DNA of 64,000 bases, taken from positions 7,494,650 to 7,558,649 of the forward strand of contig NC_087168.1 in assembly GCF_035594125.1 (NCBI RefSeq), read 5' to 3'. The DNA comes from Scylla paramamosain. Taxonomy: Eukaryota > Arthropoda > Malacostraca > Decapoda > Portunidae. The translations under genes were made by a program, and so were the position numbers. Positions 1 to 16,149 of the stretch are shown piece by piece. Numbering within the stretch: the stretch's first letter is position 1; the number at the start of each line of letters is the position of its first letter. A model generated the notes under the pieces. That model saw only the letters and a program-made list of their open reading frames with translations. It was not told where the DNA came from and made no database searches.

Positions 1-32
1 TTCCCACTCCCAGGCATGGAGTCCATGGGAAT

Positions 33-650
33 CTTTTTGGAGATTCCCAGGTGAAAGGCATCTGCTCACACTTGAACAAGTCAAGAATGAGAGGAGTTCG
101 AGTAACATCTCTTCCTGGGAATGGAAACAAGGATATATGGAGAGAGGTGAAAAAGTCTACTACTGATAAGTCTGGTGTAGCAATTATTATTGCTAGTGGC
201 AGTGACTTATACAAGCAAAGTGGAATACCACTCCTATTATCCTTGATGTCATGGGTGCAGTAGATGATGCAGCATTCAAGGCACATTGTAGAGTCGTCAT
301 GGGGATTATCCCCAGACTTTGGTGGCAGGGTGATGCCTATAGCAGGGACACTGCCATCAATGACTCCCTCAAGTACTTGTGCAGAAAAGATGTAACTTTT
401 GTGGACCCCTACAATGAGTTCTTCGATAGGCCTGACCTCTTCAAGAAAGATGGTGTTCATCTAAATGAAGAAGGTAAAGCCAGGTTGGTAACTCTGTTGA
501 AGAGGGGCTGCCAGGAAGCTGGACTCGGTTCTGGCAAGTATAAGAAGCAGCAGCATGAGTTACAGCAGAAGAATGAACTCAGCAGTAGGCCAGTGCGTCA
601 AGAGTGCAAGACTCTAATTCCCAGGTTTCGGGAAATGGGTCAAGTTAAGG
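33..650 (+). pseudogene. SGNH/GDSL esterase-like domain of LINE A (frameshifted)
   Basis: Two frames cover one domain. Frame 3 holds GDSQ at 39-50 (the nucleophile block, equivalent to GDSL) and IIIASGSDLY at about 162-194. The frame starting near 251 holds VMGIIPR and ends with KKDGVHLNEEG at about 445-475, the Asp-x-x-His block. The frame changes around 240-260. SGNH esterases of this kind occur in the ORF1 region of CR1-type LINEs, where they are thought to help handle membranes or RNP particles. The usual Asn of the third block appears to be missing (GSD instead of GSND). The domain continues until the MITE insertion at 651. Confidence 0.7.
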
Positions 651-1230
651 CGGTGTCGCACTAGCACTTTTTCCGTCGATTAATGCGATTTCCGTCAATT
701 TTTCATCGTTCCGCATGAACTTATTGCATGAATTTGTCAGACGATCAGGATTGTTTCCACCTGCATATTTCTGCCTTTGTTTACATTTCCAATACCAAGA
801 CCAAGACTTTCCACGTGGGTTCAACCCGTCTCACAGAGCGTTATTACCACCTCTACGCTTCGTCATGGAAGGAAAACCACATCCAAGCTGGACACGCCTT
901 TCAGAGGAGTTCCTTGAGCAAAGCATAAGGAGCCATAAGTGCCTCTGGGACCACAAGGATGAATCTTATATGAAGAAAGGCCTGAAAAGAGTAGCTTACA
1001 ACACAGTCACCTGTTTTCTCCAATGCTGTCTCACAATACACAGTATTAGTTTCAGAGCAGCGTATCTTTGCTGCAGCGTGGACTCCATGTTTGTTTACAC
1101 CCCTTGGTCTGTGCCGACAGAAAGTTTCAGACAAAACACCGTTTGTGTGTGACAGGCTGCAGCCAAGATATCAATGATTTTCAGAAAAACAACGGAAAAA
1201 GTTGACGGAAAAAGTGCTAGTGTGACACTG
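651..1230. mobile_element. Non-autonomous DNA transposon (MITE) inserted in LINE A
   Basis: The 580-base insert has inverted ends of about 27 bases. The left end reads C-GGTGTCGCACTAGCACTT then TTTCCGTC. The right end read backwards is CAGTGTCACACTAGCACTT then TTTCCGTC, with three differences. The subterminal TTTTTCCGTCAA motif is repeated on both sides. Removing it joins the LINE frame (...MGQVK to PLGIPTSLG). The flanks share only part of an 8-base duplication (AGTTAAGG / CCTTTAGG). CAGTG ends suggest a hAT-like family, but the class is uncertain. No transposase motif is visible inside. Confidence 0.72.
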
Positions 1231-1773
1231 CCTTTAGGGATCCCGACTTCATTGGGTTCCCTAAATGCCCTACTCCTCAATGCTTGTTCTATAAGAAATA
1301 AGTTTCAGGAATTTATTGCGGTCCTGACGTTAGAGAAACCTGATATAGTAGCTATTACTGAGTCATGGGTACACACTTCGGGAAGAGATTTTGAAGGCGA
1401 GTTCCATGTTCCGGGATACCTCATGTACCATCGGGATAGACCGGACAGGGAAGGTGGTGGAGTCATGTTGTACATAAAGGAGTCTCTTAAAGTGTGCAGT
1501 TCCTTCACATGCCACAACTACGAGGTGCTAGGAGTAGATCTTTATATAGGTCAGGTAGTCTATAGGGTGCTACTTGTGTACAAACCTCCCCATCAGTTGA
1601 TTGAAGGGGAGAGGCAATTGTACCAAGAGATTGGAGATCTCTTGCAGGACAGAGTATGCATTCTTGTGGGAGATTTCAACAGTAATGTTGACTGGGAAAC
1701 CAGAGAATCTTCCTTGGCTGGCATGCCAGTCCTGGTAACTTTGGAGAGTATAACCAGCTTAAAAGAAGTATAA
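1231..1773 (+). pseudogene. LINE A endonuclease domain (EEP/APE fold), 3' truncated
   Basis: The frame reads LNALLLNACSIRNKF, then DIVAITESW (catalytic Glu), GGGVMLYIKESL and ILVGDFN (Asp/Asn metal and phosphate pocket). These are the ordered motifs of the apurinic-type endonuclease that nicks target DNA for LINE integration. After GDFNSNVDWET the rest of the domain (SDH motif) is lost. The sequence jumps to a linker starting EYNQLKRSIKSR in another frame near 1750, so a deletion removed the end of the endonuclease. Confidence 0.85.
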
Positions 1774-3677
1774 AAAGTAGGATTCATTCAGCTAAATGCA
1801 ATGAGGAGTTAAGGATAGTGCAGCTCTGTAAGAAGAATCCCAAGGAGTTCTTCAGTTATGTTAATAGTCGAAAACCAATCTTCAGGAGGATTGGCCCTCT
1901 GGAGAGCGACAACAGGTCTCTGTGTTCCTCTGATGAGGAAAATGCAACCCTGTTGAACAGATACTTTTTGTCAGTTTTTACTGTAGAAAACGATCATTAC
2001 GACCCAGAGCCAGGTGTAGTCCATCAGGGTGGTAGTATAAACTCTATTAAATGCATATTAGAAGAGGTTTCTAAGAAAATAGACAATCTAGATAGCTACA
2101 AAGCTCCGGGAACTGATGGATTTCTGCCGAGAGTATTGAAGGAAGTCTGAGACGAAATCTCTCCTCATCTCATGACTATCTTTAACAAATCTCTTGAAAC
2201 AGGTGTCGTTCCCCAAGACTGGAGGGAAGCTAATGTTGCCCCTCTTTTTAAGAAGGGCAATACTAGCAAACCCGGAAACTACCAACCAGTCAGTCTGACG
2301 TCAGTGGTAGGAAAACTGGAGAGTATAATTCTAGATAAACTAGCTGGTCATCTAGAGGGTAACAACTTACTTAAAAACTCTCAACATGGCTTTCAGCGGC
2401 ATCATTCATGTCTCACGAACTTGCTCGAGTTCTTTCACGAGGTGTTCACTGAGCATGACAGGTGTAAGGCAGTAGACATAGTCTACATGGATTTTCAGAA
2501 AGCCTTTGATAAGGTACCCTTCAAGCGAATAATGTTGAAAGTCTGTGCCTTAGGTATTCAGGAGGAAATAAGTCGTTGGATAGAGAACTGGTTAAGGGAG
2601 AGAAGACAGAGGGTGGTGATCAACTCTCAGGCTTCTGGGTGGACTCCGGTTACAAGTGGAGTTCCTCAGGGATCTGTTCTTGGTCCACTGCTATTCATCA
2701 TATACATTAATGATATAGATGAAGGAATTATCTCTAGAATCTCTAAGTTCGTTGATGACACAAAGCTAGGATCAGACGTTTAGACTCTGGAGAAAGTAGA
2801 ACAACTTCAGCTTGATCTCCTATTCATCATATACATTAATGATATAGATGAAGGAATTGTCTCTAGAATCTCTAAGTTCGTTGATGACACAAAGCTAGGA
2901 TCAGACGTTTAGACTCTGGAGAAAGTAGAACAACTTCAGCTTGATCTCCAAAAGCTGGGAGAGTGGTCAGACAAATGGCAGATGTCATTAATTTTAATGT
3001 AGCCAAGTGCAAGGTCATGCACATTGGGTACCGCAACCCCCAAACTGAGTACTTTCTTAAGGGAAAGACTCTGGAGAGCACTGACTCGGAGAAAGACTTG
3101 GGTGTAGTTATTACCAGTGACCTCAAGTTCTTGAAGCAGTGTATAGCTGTAGAGAAGAAGGCTCAGAAACTTTTAGGCTACATAAAGAGACAGTTTGGAT
3201 ATAGGAACAAAAAAATAGTATTATCACTGTACAATTCTCGTCCATTCACATTTGGAGTACGCAGTTAAGTTTTGGAGTCCTTCTTACCGTAAAGACATCA
3301 CAAGACTGGAGAGAGTACAGGCCAGGACGACCAAACTGATTCCAGAACTTAGACACATGTCTTATACAGATCGCCTGAAGGAGTTGAACCTCTTCTCACT
3401 GGAGACCAGAAGGCTTCGTGGTCAGCTCATAGAGGTATTTAAGATACTTCAAGGTTTCGACAACGTGGACTTCAGGTGCTTGTTCCAGCTGAGTGAGGGG
3501 TGTACTCGTAACAATGGCTACAAACTTGAACTGAAGCATTACAACAGAGATCTTTGTGGGAACTTCTTTTTGTACAAAATCTGCAGTCGTTGGAATGTGC
3601 TTCTCTCAGATGTCGTCATTAGTGACTCTGTAGAGCAGTTCAAGACCCGACTCGACAAGGTGCTGCCTAGGTTGTAG
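1746..3677 (+). pseudogene. LINE A reverse transcriptase and C-terminal region
   Basis: The linker (CKKNPKEFFSYV) is followed by RT blocks: KAPGTDG (2101), WREANVAPLFKKG (2220), GNYQPVSLTSVVGK, HGFQRHHSC, VYMDFQKAFDKVP (2483), SGVPQGSVLGPLLF (2656) and FVDDTK (2749), the catalytic Asp pair. A stop interrupts at 2148, and a TAG follows the duplicated catalytic block. After a 129-base tandem duplication, the C-terminal part continues with NVAKCKVMHIG, FWSPSYRKDITRLERVQ and RRLRGQLIEVFKI, ending at 3677. At least two frameshifts and two stops make it inactive. Confidence 0.88.
2692..2949 (+). repeat. 129-bp perfect-frame tandem duplication in LINE A RT
   Basis: Bases 2692-2820 and 2821-2949 are the same except for one A/G change (ATTATCTC / ATTGTCTC). 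The unit is 43 codons and contains the FVDDTK catalytic box plus a TAG stop. The near identity means the duplication is young compared with the decay of the element. Confidence 0.93.
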
Positions 3678-3776
3678 ACTCGATCTTGCCTAGACATGTG
3701 TTTCTAATTTGAGTCTCTTTAAGTACTCCCCTGTATGGGTCATAAGGCCTTCTGGAGTACTCTTCCTTGTAACTCT

Positions 3777-4660
<884 letters not shown>

Positions 4661-4689
4661 AGCACCACCTTCCATTTCCTTCCTGTCTT

Positions 4690-4930
4690 CTCTCTCATTC
4701 CTATTATGCCCTAACTCAGTCTGAATCATTTGCATCATCTCTATCCTGTCTTTCTCATACCCCTCACACTCCAGCACCACATACTCCATCATGTCATTAT
4801 CTACTATGTCACACATCTGGCACACACTTTACTGCAGGTTTCAGATCATCTCTAATTCTTTTCATTCACATTCATACACTGTGCCCTAGCTCAGAAGTGA
4901 AGATTACCACCCAGGTTTCCATCCATTTAT
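4690..4930 (-). pseudogene. Fragment of a LINE C-terminal CCHC-like region
   Basis: The minus strand reads CQMCDIVDNDMMEYVVLECE, then YEKDRIEMMQMIQTELG at about 4830-4690. The pattern 'C..C...ET..H.VLEC..Y...R' is the C-terminal cysteine/histidine block of several arthropod LINE polymerases. Upstream on the same strand, sequence like MNVNEND..RDDLKPAVK supports this. Only the 3' end survives. It belongs to a family different from A, B and C. Confidence 0.5.
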
Positions 4931-5262
4931 AAAATATGAAAGTGGTCTTGATCTTGATGCTATAGGTGGCTTAGGATCACTCTTGAGCCAGGAGTCGTCA
5001 GAGTCTAATCACAAAGAGAGAGGTAGAGAAAGTGTATGTGTCATAACTTTGACATTACTTTATGACCTTTATGATTCAAATACCTCATATTACTACCATT
5101 CTATATCCATTTGGTTGCAATGTAATTGATTTTAGAGGAAATTCAAAAATTTTTCCCTGGAATGGGTTTATTAATTTCCCATTGATTTCAGTGGGAAATG
5201 AATATCCGACTTGCTCCCAAATCGGGTTGTGCCCTGGATCATGGAACTAAGAATGTAATCCA
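4931..5262. other. Unassigned spacer with a short hairpin
   Basis: No gene is visible. A near-palindrome at about 5174-5203 (TTTCCCATTG ATTTC AGTGGGAAA) resembles the subterminal part of mariner-type MITEs. It is followed by a diverged TCCGACTTGCTCCC stretch before the TA repeat. Confidence 0.4.
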
Positions 5263-5263
5263 A

Positions 5264-5264
5264 G

Positions 5265-5349
<85 letters not shown>

Positions 5350-5364
5350 CATACATACATACGT
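5264..5364. repeat. (TA)n followed by (CATA)n
   Basis: A TA run covers about 5264-5345 and grades into CATA repeats to 5364. It abuts the 3' end of LINE copy B1 and was probably seeded from its AT-rich tail. Confidence 0.95.
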
Positions 5365-5372
5365 GTACATAC

Positions 5373-5735
5373 ATGTGAGGGGGCATTAGCTAAGGGGAAT
5401 AAAAAATTAAAGAAAAAGAAAATTGCCCTTTTTAGTGTATCCTCAAAGCCAAGTCAAAAAGAATTATCGTAAATTGGAGGATAAATATCATGAAACCTCT
5501 TTCTTGAAAGAGTTCAAGTCATAGGAAGAAGAAAATACAAAAACAGGCAGGGAGTTCCAAAGTTTACCAGAAAAAGAGGTTAATGATTGAAAATACTGGT
5601 TAATGCATGCATTAGAGAGGTAGATAGAATAGGGGTAAGAGAAGATAGGAATTCTTGCATAGCAAGGCCCCAGGAGCAGGGGAGGCATGCAGTTAACAAG
5701 ATCAGAAGAGCTTGATAAGAATGATAATTCAAGAG
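5373..5735 (-). mobile_element. LINE B copy 1, 3' end only
   Basis: Read on the minus strand it shows the last part of the family B protein: AMPPLLLGPC, YSIYLSNACINQYFQSL, SFSGKLWNSLPVFVF and SYDLNSFKKEVS (5700-5488). The family 3' UTR follows and ends in GCTAATGCCCC near the TA repeat. It is strongly 5' truncated, as is usual for LINEs. It sits about 45 bases upstream of the first visible NFU1 exon, in the same intron, in antisense orientation. Confidence 0.85.
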
Positions 5736-5778
5736 TAAATTTACTTTATTCCCTTATAGCTCTGTATTCTCTCTTCAG

Positions 5779-5910
5779 ATACTTGAAACTGGGACAGCTG
5801 ACTTTCCTAGTCTAAGCTCAGCTCAGAAATCTCCTTTAGCTAAGTTGCTATTCCGGATTGAAGGAGTTCGAGGAGTATTCTTGACAACTGAATTTATCAC
5901 TCTTACAAAG
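5779..5910 (+). CDS. NFU1: NFU1 internal exon a: Nfu N-domain C-terminal half
   Basis: This 132-base exon (44 codons, phase 0 at both ends) follows a pyrimidine-rich acceptor ending CTCTTCAG and precedes donor GTTAGT. It encodes ILETGTADF, then SPLAKLLFRIEGV and VFLTTEFITLTK. That is the pattern of the Nfu N-terminal domain: 'SPLA..LF.IEGV..VF...FITVTK' is diagnostic for NFU1. There is no stop in frame. The flanks are transposon and microsatellite DNA: B1 lies about 45 bases upstream. The real start codon lies in exons not present here. Confidence 0.92.
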
Positions 5911-6625
5911 GTTAGTATTATATCTTTACCATCATGACAACTGTGATAGTTAAATACATTTGTGATATGACTTATGTTTTAAGTGAATTGGATTTTTGCT
6001 CTTCTATTGTATCCTACTAGTAAGTACATGTGCAGCTTTTTAGTTACCTTCATTTTAAAAGATAGATATCATGTTTGCACGGGTTAGTGTAGGTCATAAT
6101 GGTAGCTTTCCAAGTTACATCATTATGTGAGTAGCTGTGTGCAGCAAGGGGCCAAGTACTACCCACTGTGAAATGGAGTTAATAATGTATTCTTTTCCAT
6201 AATTTCCCCTACATCTTAGAAATAACATTGATGTGATCATATCTCTATCGTGCATGCAGCTAACGTCCATTAATCATCATAGTGTATACCTCATCAACCA
6301 TGCTATAACTATCTCTTTCACTATCTCTCAGTAAATATCAAATGTTTGAAGAGACAGCTGTTGTGTACACTATTGTTACTAAAAAAAATTAGTGTTACAT
6401 ACATGAAAGTCTCCATAAATGACAATAAAAGCTTCATTGCAGGGTGCACATAAGTTTTTTCTATCTCATCAACACGTGCACATAAGTTTTTTATCTCATC
6501 AACACATACCACACCAGCCAGCCCAAATTGTTGTATGGCATTGCTAATGCCAATATCCTTATGTTTTGTGTCAAGTTATTATAGGAAGCTATGTTATTAA
6601 GGCTCAGTTACTACGTAACTATTGC

Positions 6626-6629
<4 letters not shown>
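5911..6629. other. Intron 1 start, no gene; small tandem duplication
   Basis: AT-rich intron sequence. A roughly 32-base unit (TGCACATAAGTTTTTTCTATCTC and so on) is repeated twice at about 6443-6508. A stretch near 6135-6165 (CAAGGGGCCAAGT) recurs in reverse at about 8178-8205, so both belong to a dispersed repeat. Confidence 0.5.
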
Positions 6630-6709
<80 letters not shown>

Positions 6710-6743
6710 TACTATCACAATGGCACATTACCATGGTGATAGT

Positions 6744-6821
<78 letters not shown>
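6630..6821. repeat. (GA)n - hairpin spacer - (TC)n palindrome
   Basis: A GA run (6630-6705) and a TC run (6749-6821) face each other around a 42-base spacer. The spacer is itself an inverted repeat: ACTATCACAATGG and CCATGGTGATAGT around CACATTA. The whole 192 bases can fold into one long hairpin. Confidence 0.95.
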
Positions 6822-6823
<2 letters not shown>

Positions 6824-6941
6824 GTGATCTTGAAAAGGGAAGGCAAATCACTTGCAAATTTTTAAAGAGTAGAAGGTAAAAATGTTGAGAATAAAAAACA
6901 ACAGATCATCACTATAAACTGTCTCACTGAGATGGTTTATA

Positions 6942-7337
6942 GAGAGAGAGAGAGAGAGAGAGGAAATAAATATTATAATATGTCTGGCAGCATTATCTAT
7001 CCCTCCACTTACAGAGAGTGGTGCCAAGACAGTGCAACTGAGCCAGCAGGAAGCATGAAAGTTATTCTCATGGAGTGTTTTACTTAGGAATCTGAGTCTA
7101 CTTTTAATGATTAAGAGATGCTGCATGTCTTTTTTCTTTTCTTTTCTTTCTCTCTTTTTTTTTAATGTTTACTGGGGCATGTGAAAGTTTCAAAATCTGA
7201 AAATGTTTCCTGCTTAACACATTGTATTATTCCTCATTTTATAACTCTTTAATTACTCAACATAACAAAATCTGAAATTTATCATGTAAAAGCAAAGAAA
7301 ATGTAGTCTATAAAGAAATCTAACACAATTGCATATA
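6942..7337. other. Short (GA)n and unassigned intron sequence
   Basis: GA repeats at 6942-6962 and a T-rich stretch at 7128-7165. No gene or recognisable element is seen in the rest. Confidence 0.4.
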
Positions 7338-8073
7338 CAGTGGAACCTTGGTTCTCAAACTTAATTCATTCCTGAATGCCGTTCGAAATCCTAAATGTTC
7401 GAAAGCCAAAACTATTTCCTCCATAGGAATCAATGTAAAGTTGATTAATCCGGTCCTAGACACCAGTCTTCACTGTCTTAGCGGCTTATGACATACACTC
7501 CCATAGCCAAGAAGAGTGCTTCACAACATCTCCAGCTCACAAATCATTTATCCAGAAAGGATGTAATGAATGAACTTAGTAACAGAACTCATCAGAAGAT
7601 AGTGTTTAGACTGATCCAGTGAGGGAAGCCTTACAGAGGGACACACAGAGGAGCAACCCTCTTATTTCCAAAATGAAGGTGATCATAATACTTAGACATC
7701 TTGGTGCTGGGAAAAGCTACAGGTAAAATGCAGTTGTACAGTAGTGGTGGTGTTGGGGGTCATCAAGAGAGCCACAGTATTTGGGATTACTCCTGAGCAC
7801 TGAAAACTTTGTTTACATCGAGGCTTTTCAACAGGATCACATTTCCAAAGATTGAATTACTGTCTCACACTTTGTCTCCTCCTAATATATAGAAATGAAG
7901 TAGATATTTATAGAAACTGAATTATTAATAAATGGCAGCTTTTGGTATGTCTTAATATTTGAAACTTTGTTCTAGAACTGTGGTTACACAAGCAAAGCAA
8001 TAATGAGTTCAGAATTTTCTTCAAAAACCAAATTATTCTAAAAGGGAGGCATTCAGTAACCGAGGTTCCACTG
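7338..8073. mobile_element. Tc1/mariner-type (Tigger-like) MITE, TA-flanked
   Basis: The left end is CAGTGGAACCTTGGTT. The right end read backwards is CAGTGGAACCTCGGTTACTG. Both are flanked by TA (7336-7337 and 8074-8075). The left end continues with CTCAAAC and GTTCGAAA boxes, typical of mariner/Tigger termini. The 736-base interior has no transposase motif, so it is non-autonomous. Confidence 0.8.
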
Positions 8074-8340
8074 TACTCTGTATAGGACACACTAGACAGG
8101 TAATGTGAAGTGATAGCAAATGACCGATGCACGTAGTGTGCTTACCTTTAAATGCAATTTACTCGTTTGTTTACTTTTGGCACTTGGCCCCTTGTTGTGG
8201 CCAGCTACTCAAATGCAGTTTGTTGTTTAAGACCCTCCTTTCGTCTCTTCTTTAGGTTATGCAATGACAAAATTTTACCTTTCGGGAACACGTTTCACAG
8301 TGGTTCTCATTCTTCTGTCCATATGCCCAAATCAGTATTA

Positions 8341-8368
8341 CCGTATTTGCTGGTGTATTAGACGCACC
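8341..8368 (+). repeat. Candidate terminal repeat, left partner
   Basis: CCGTATTTGCTGGTGTATTA followed by GACGCACC, preceded by TA. The reverse complement recurs at 13552-13576. The two may be the ends of one 5.2 kb DNA element filled by later insertions, or two independent copies of one repeat. Confidence 0.5.
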
Positions 8369-8454
8369 TCTGCATGAGACACACCTTTATTTTAGAAGGA
8401 TATTTTGTTTGAAAAAAAATATTGTCTTTCATCATAAATTTGTTAGAAAAAAAT

Positions 8455-8800
8455 TATTTTTTATTTATTTATTTTATTTATTTATTTTTTTTATTTCATT
8501 ATTTTTTTTTTTTATGTAAGAGGGCCACTGGCTAAGGGCAGCAGAAATTTTTAATAAAAAGAAAAGCCCACTTAATGCCATTCCCCATAGAGATGTCATA
8601 TAGAATAATAAAAAAAAAACAGAGGATAACAGCCAGATTATCAAATAACCTTTTCCCCTTCCTGTCTGGAAACCACTCTTCGTTTATTATGAGTCACAAG
8701 GAGGCCCCTCGAGCAGCGCACAAAGAGGTTGAGCAGCAGAAAAACTAACTAATGGTGCTCCTTCATGAAGAACGGTCCAGCACTGGCTCTTCACAAACCT
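8455..8800 (-). mobile_element. T-rich tract plus short element sharing the LINE B 3' tail
   Basis: A TTTA/T-rich tract (8455-8515) is followed by TATGTAAGAGGGCCACTGGC, TAAGGGCAGCAGAAA and AAGCCCACT. This matches the 3' end of LINE B copies in reverse orientation for about 65 bases. The sequence beyond (8580-8800) does not match the B coding region. Either this is a diverged LINE relative or a SINE that uses the LINE B tail for retrotransposition. Confidence 0.45.
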
Positions 8801-9721
8801 CTTCACTTATTTCATGCTTAATTATATAGTTTTTCCATATTTTTGTATTGGTAATTAGTTATAGGATCAGATAAAATTTTCTAGGCATCATATGAAAAAT
8901 CATATCTTGCAGAAAGTATTACTATCCAGTGTGTTAAAGAAGCACAAAGTGATTCACATTTGTCCATGGCAAGGCTGTCACCAGCCAGCCCTGGGTCTCC
9001 TACCCTCCCTCCCCCACCAGCCACAGAAATGGGCTGGGGTCCTCATCATCCTTCAGCTCAGATGTTAATTATAGGGTTTTTTTTTAGTTTCTTTTTGCAC
9101 ATCTGTTATTTAATGACTTTCTATTTCATTTTTAGAATATAAATTTGTCCTGCATATATGTTTATTTTGAAATGATGGCCTGAAAATCCCAGGGTAGTGG
9201 TGGCTGGTAAGAACACTTCTCCCACCAACCCCATTATGATGGATTTGCTTTACTATTGTGTTTCCTAGATCATGTCCCAATCTTATAGCTAGGGAGCAAT
9301 GTACTGCAGCTCTTCCTTACTCATGTTCATGGCCAACTCTATCTAGGTAAAGTGAATATACTGCTTCATACTGATGAGGCTTCTGTGAAACTGGAGGTTG
9401 GTGAGCTTCATTTGAAAATGTCTTCATGGCTGCCAACAGAAGGACTTATCTAGTATTTTTTGCTAAACCTAGTGTATATCACCATACCCCTTATTGTTCA
9501 TATAAATATTAATAACAGATTATTTTTCATAATTTCCATATTGTAAAATGTCTGAATTCTCTAGTTTTCAAAGTTTGTGTGATTTGCTTTGAGTAACAAC
9601 ATAATAATGAACACCCTCTTGCATGGAGAAACAGAGGAGAGCATCTGCTAATACCTTGACAGGAAGTCTTCCCTAGAAGACTCTGAGGAAAGGGAAAGAG
9701 GTAGATTGATGATCTGGCTGT
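8801..9721. other. Intron 1 spacer, nothing recognised
   Basis: AT-rich sequence without coding-like frames over 60 codons except chance ones, and without terminal repeats that I could pair. Confidence 0.5.
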
Positions 9722-10840
9722 AAGTGTCTTGAAACATCCCTCTTGAAAGCATTCAAGTCATAGGAATGAGGAAATACAGAAGCAAGCTGGGAGCTCCAAA
9801 GTGTACCAGAGAAAGGAATGAATTATTGAAAATACTGGTTAACTCTTGCATTAGAGGTGGACAGAATAGGGATGAGAGAAAAAAATCTTGTGCAGCCAGG
9901 CTGCAGAAGGTGGGAAAGCATGCAGTTAGCAAGATCAGAGGAGCAGTTAGTGTGAAAATACCAGTAGAAGATAGCAAGAGTTGCAACATTGGGGCAATGA
10001 GAGAGAGGATGTAGACAGTCAGAGGAGAAGAGTTGATAAGACTTTTGGTTCCACTTTCTCTAAAATAGCAAAAGGAGCATCTTGTGCAGCCAGGCTGTGT
10101 ATGTATGGGGAGTTTCATGTGAAGCATATTCCATATATGGACAGATAAGGTCCCTGTACAGAGTTAGCAGCTGGGGTGAGGAAAACTGGCAGAGACAACA
10201 CAGAATGCCTAAGTTCGTAGAAGCTCCTTTACCTAGAGATGAGATGTGAAGTTTCCGGTGTAGATTATAAGTAAAGGACAGACTGAGGATGTTCAGTGTA
10301 GAAGAGGGGAAAAGTTGAGTGTCACTGAAGAAGAGGGGATAATTGTCTGGAAGGTTGTGTTGAGTTGATAGGTGGAGGAATTGAGTTTTTGAGGCATTGA
10401 ATGTTACCAAATTTGCTCTGCCTCAATCAGAAACTAGAGAGATCAGAAGTCAGACATTCTGTGGCTTCCATGCATAATTTGTTTACTTCCTGAAGGGTTG
10501 GACATCTACAAAAAAATGTGGAAAAGTGGAGGGTGGTATCATCAGCATAGGAGTGGATAGAACAAAAAGTTTGGTTTAGAAAATCATTGATGAATAATGG
10601 GAAGAGAGTGAGTGACAGGACAGAACCCTGAGGAACACCACTGTTAATGCACTCAGGAGAACAGTGACGGTCTACCTCAGCAGCAATAACAGTCAGAGAG
10701 GAACCTCAAGATTCCTCCTGGAGGAGAAGGATAGAAGCCATAGGAGGGTAGTTTGGAAATCAAAGTTTTGTGCCACACTCTGTGAAAAGCTTTTGATATG
10801 TCTAAGGCAACAGCAAAAGTTTCACAGAAATCCCTATAAG
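9722..10840 (-). mobile_element. LINE B copy 2, 5' and 3' truncated
   Basis: The minus strand reads from DISKAF (about 10805) through [45 protein letters not shown], and QLLTLYRDLICPYMEYASHE to SLVHFGAPSLLLYFLIPMT (9760), spread over shifted frames. The family 3' UTR is missing. The 5' edge abuts a minisatellite unit and the microsatellite at 10.9 kb. Confidence 0.85.

Positions 10841-12411
<1,571 letters not shown>

Positions 12412-12499
<88 letters not shown>
12412..12499. repeat. (GA)n microsatellite
   Basis: GA run of about 87 bases, adjoining the truncated 5' end of LINE C1. Confidence 0.97.
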
Positions 12500-12500
<1 letters not shown>

Positions 12501-12860
12501 AATCCTGAGGATTGCTAAGTTGAATCCTGAGAATGAAAATGAATGGAAGGAGCATAAATGGAAAGGAAATGGATAGAGGAAAAATAAAAAGGAGTGGAGG
12601 ACAGGAAAAGAAAATATTTATTTCTCAGTACTTCCTCTCTCCCCCTCTAATTCTTCACTCACTCCTCACCCTTGCTGCTTATATTTATTCTTTCTGCTTT
12701 CTCCCCATCCTCCCATTCACCTCCTTCATCCTTCATCTATTTCCTTGCCTCATGTACTCTCCTTACCTGGTTATGTTCTTCCCATTTTCCTTTCCTTTCC
12801 CTTCCTTTTTCATCTTGTCTCTAACATCCCTCCCTGTCACCTCTCCTCTCCCTTATCTGT
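12500..12860. other. Spacer, nothing recognised
   Basis: Purine-rich then pyrimidine-rich intron sequence without a recognisable element. Confidence 0.5.
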
Positions 12861-12879
12861 CAGAGGTAAGGGTCAAGGG

Positions 12880-13484
<605 letters not shown>

Positions 13485-13551
13485 ATCTGTTCTATGGCCA
13501 CATTAGATGCTTGGTAATTATTGGATACTTTTTTTTTCTCATGAAAAAAAT

Positions 13552-13576
13552 GTGCCTAATGCACCAGCAAATATGG
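13552..13576 (-). repeat. Candidate terminal repeat, right partner
   Basis: Read backwards: CCATATTTGCTGGTGCATTA then GGCAC, next to TA. It matches 8341-8368 with three substitutions and one or two missing bases. Confidence 0.5.
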
Positions 13577-15783
<2,207 letters not shown>

Positions 15784-15924
15784 TAGTGTACCATACAATG
15801 TACAGGCTTCTGCTGTTTGTCACCCACATATAGGAGAGAGAACAAGAAAATAAAAGGGAAACTATTACAAATGTGCTATATATCTTATGTGATATTATGA
15901 GCAAAAGTCAGTGTAGCTCAGTGA

Positions 15925-16040
<116 letters not shown>

Positions 16041-16149
16041 ATTACCAATCATAATATGGAAATTATCAAGAGAGAAGAAGGGAGAGGGATAGTGAGGGGT
16101 GAAAGGTAGCAGGAAAACTGAATTCATGTGCCTGGTGAAGGAAATTCCT

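Noticed and set aside
51..664. Host GDSL lipase gene at the left edge
   Set aside because: The esterase-like domain runs into a LINE endonuclease once the MITE is removed, so it belongs to the retrotransposon.
715..1152. 145-codon frame starting MNLLHEFVRRSGLFPP
   Set aside because: It lies entirely inside a MITE with inverted ends, and shows no known domain; a shadow frame competes on the other strand.
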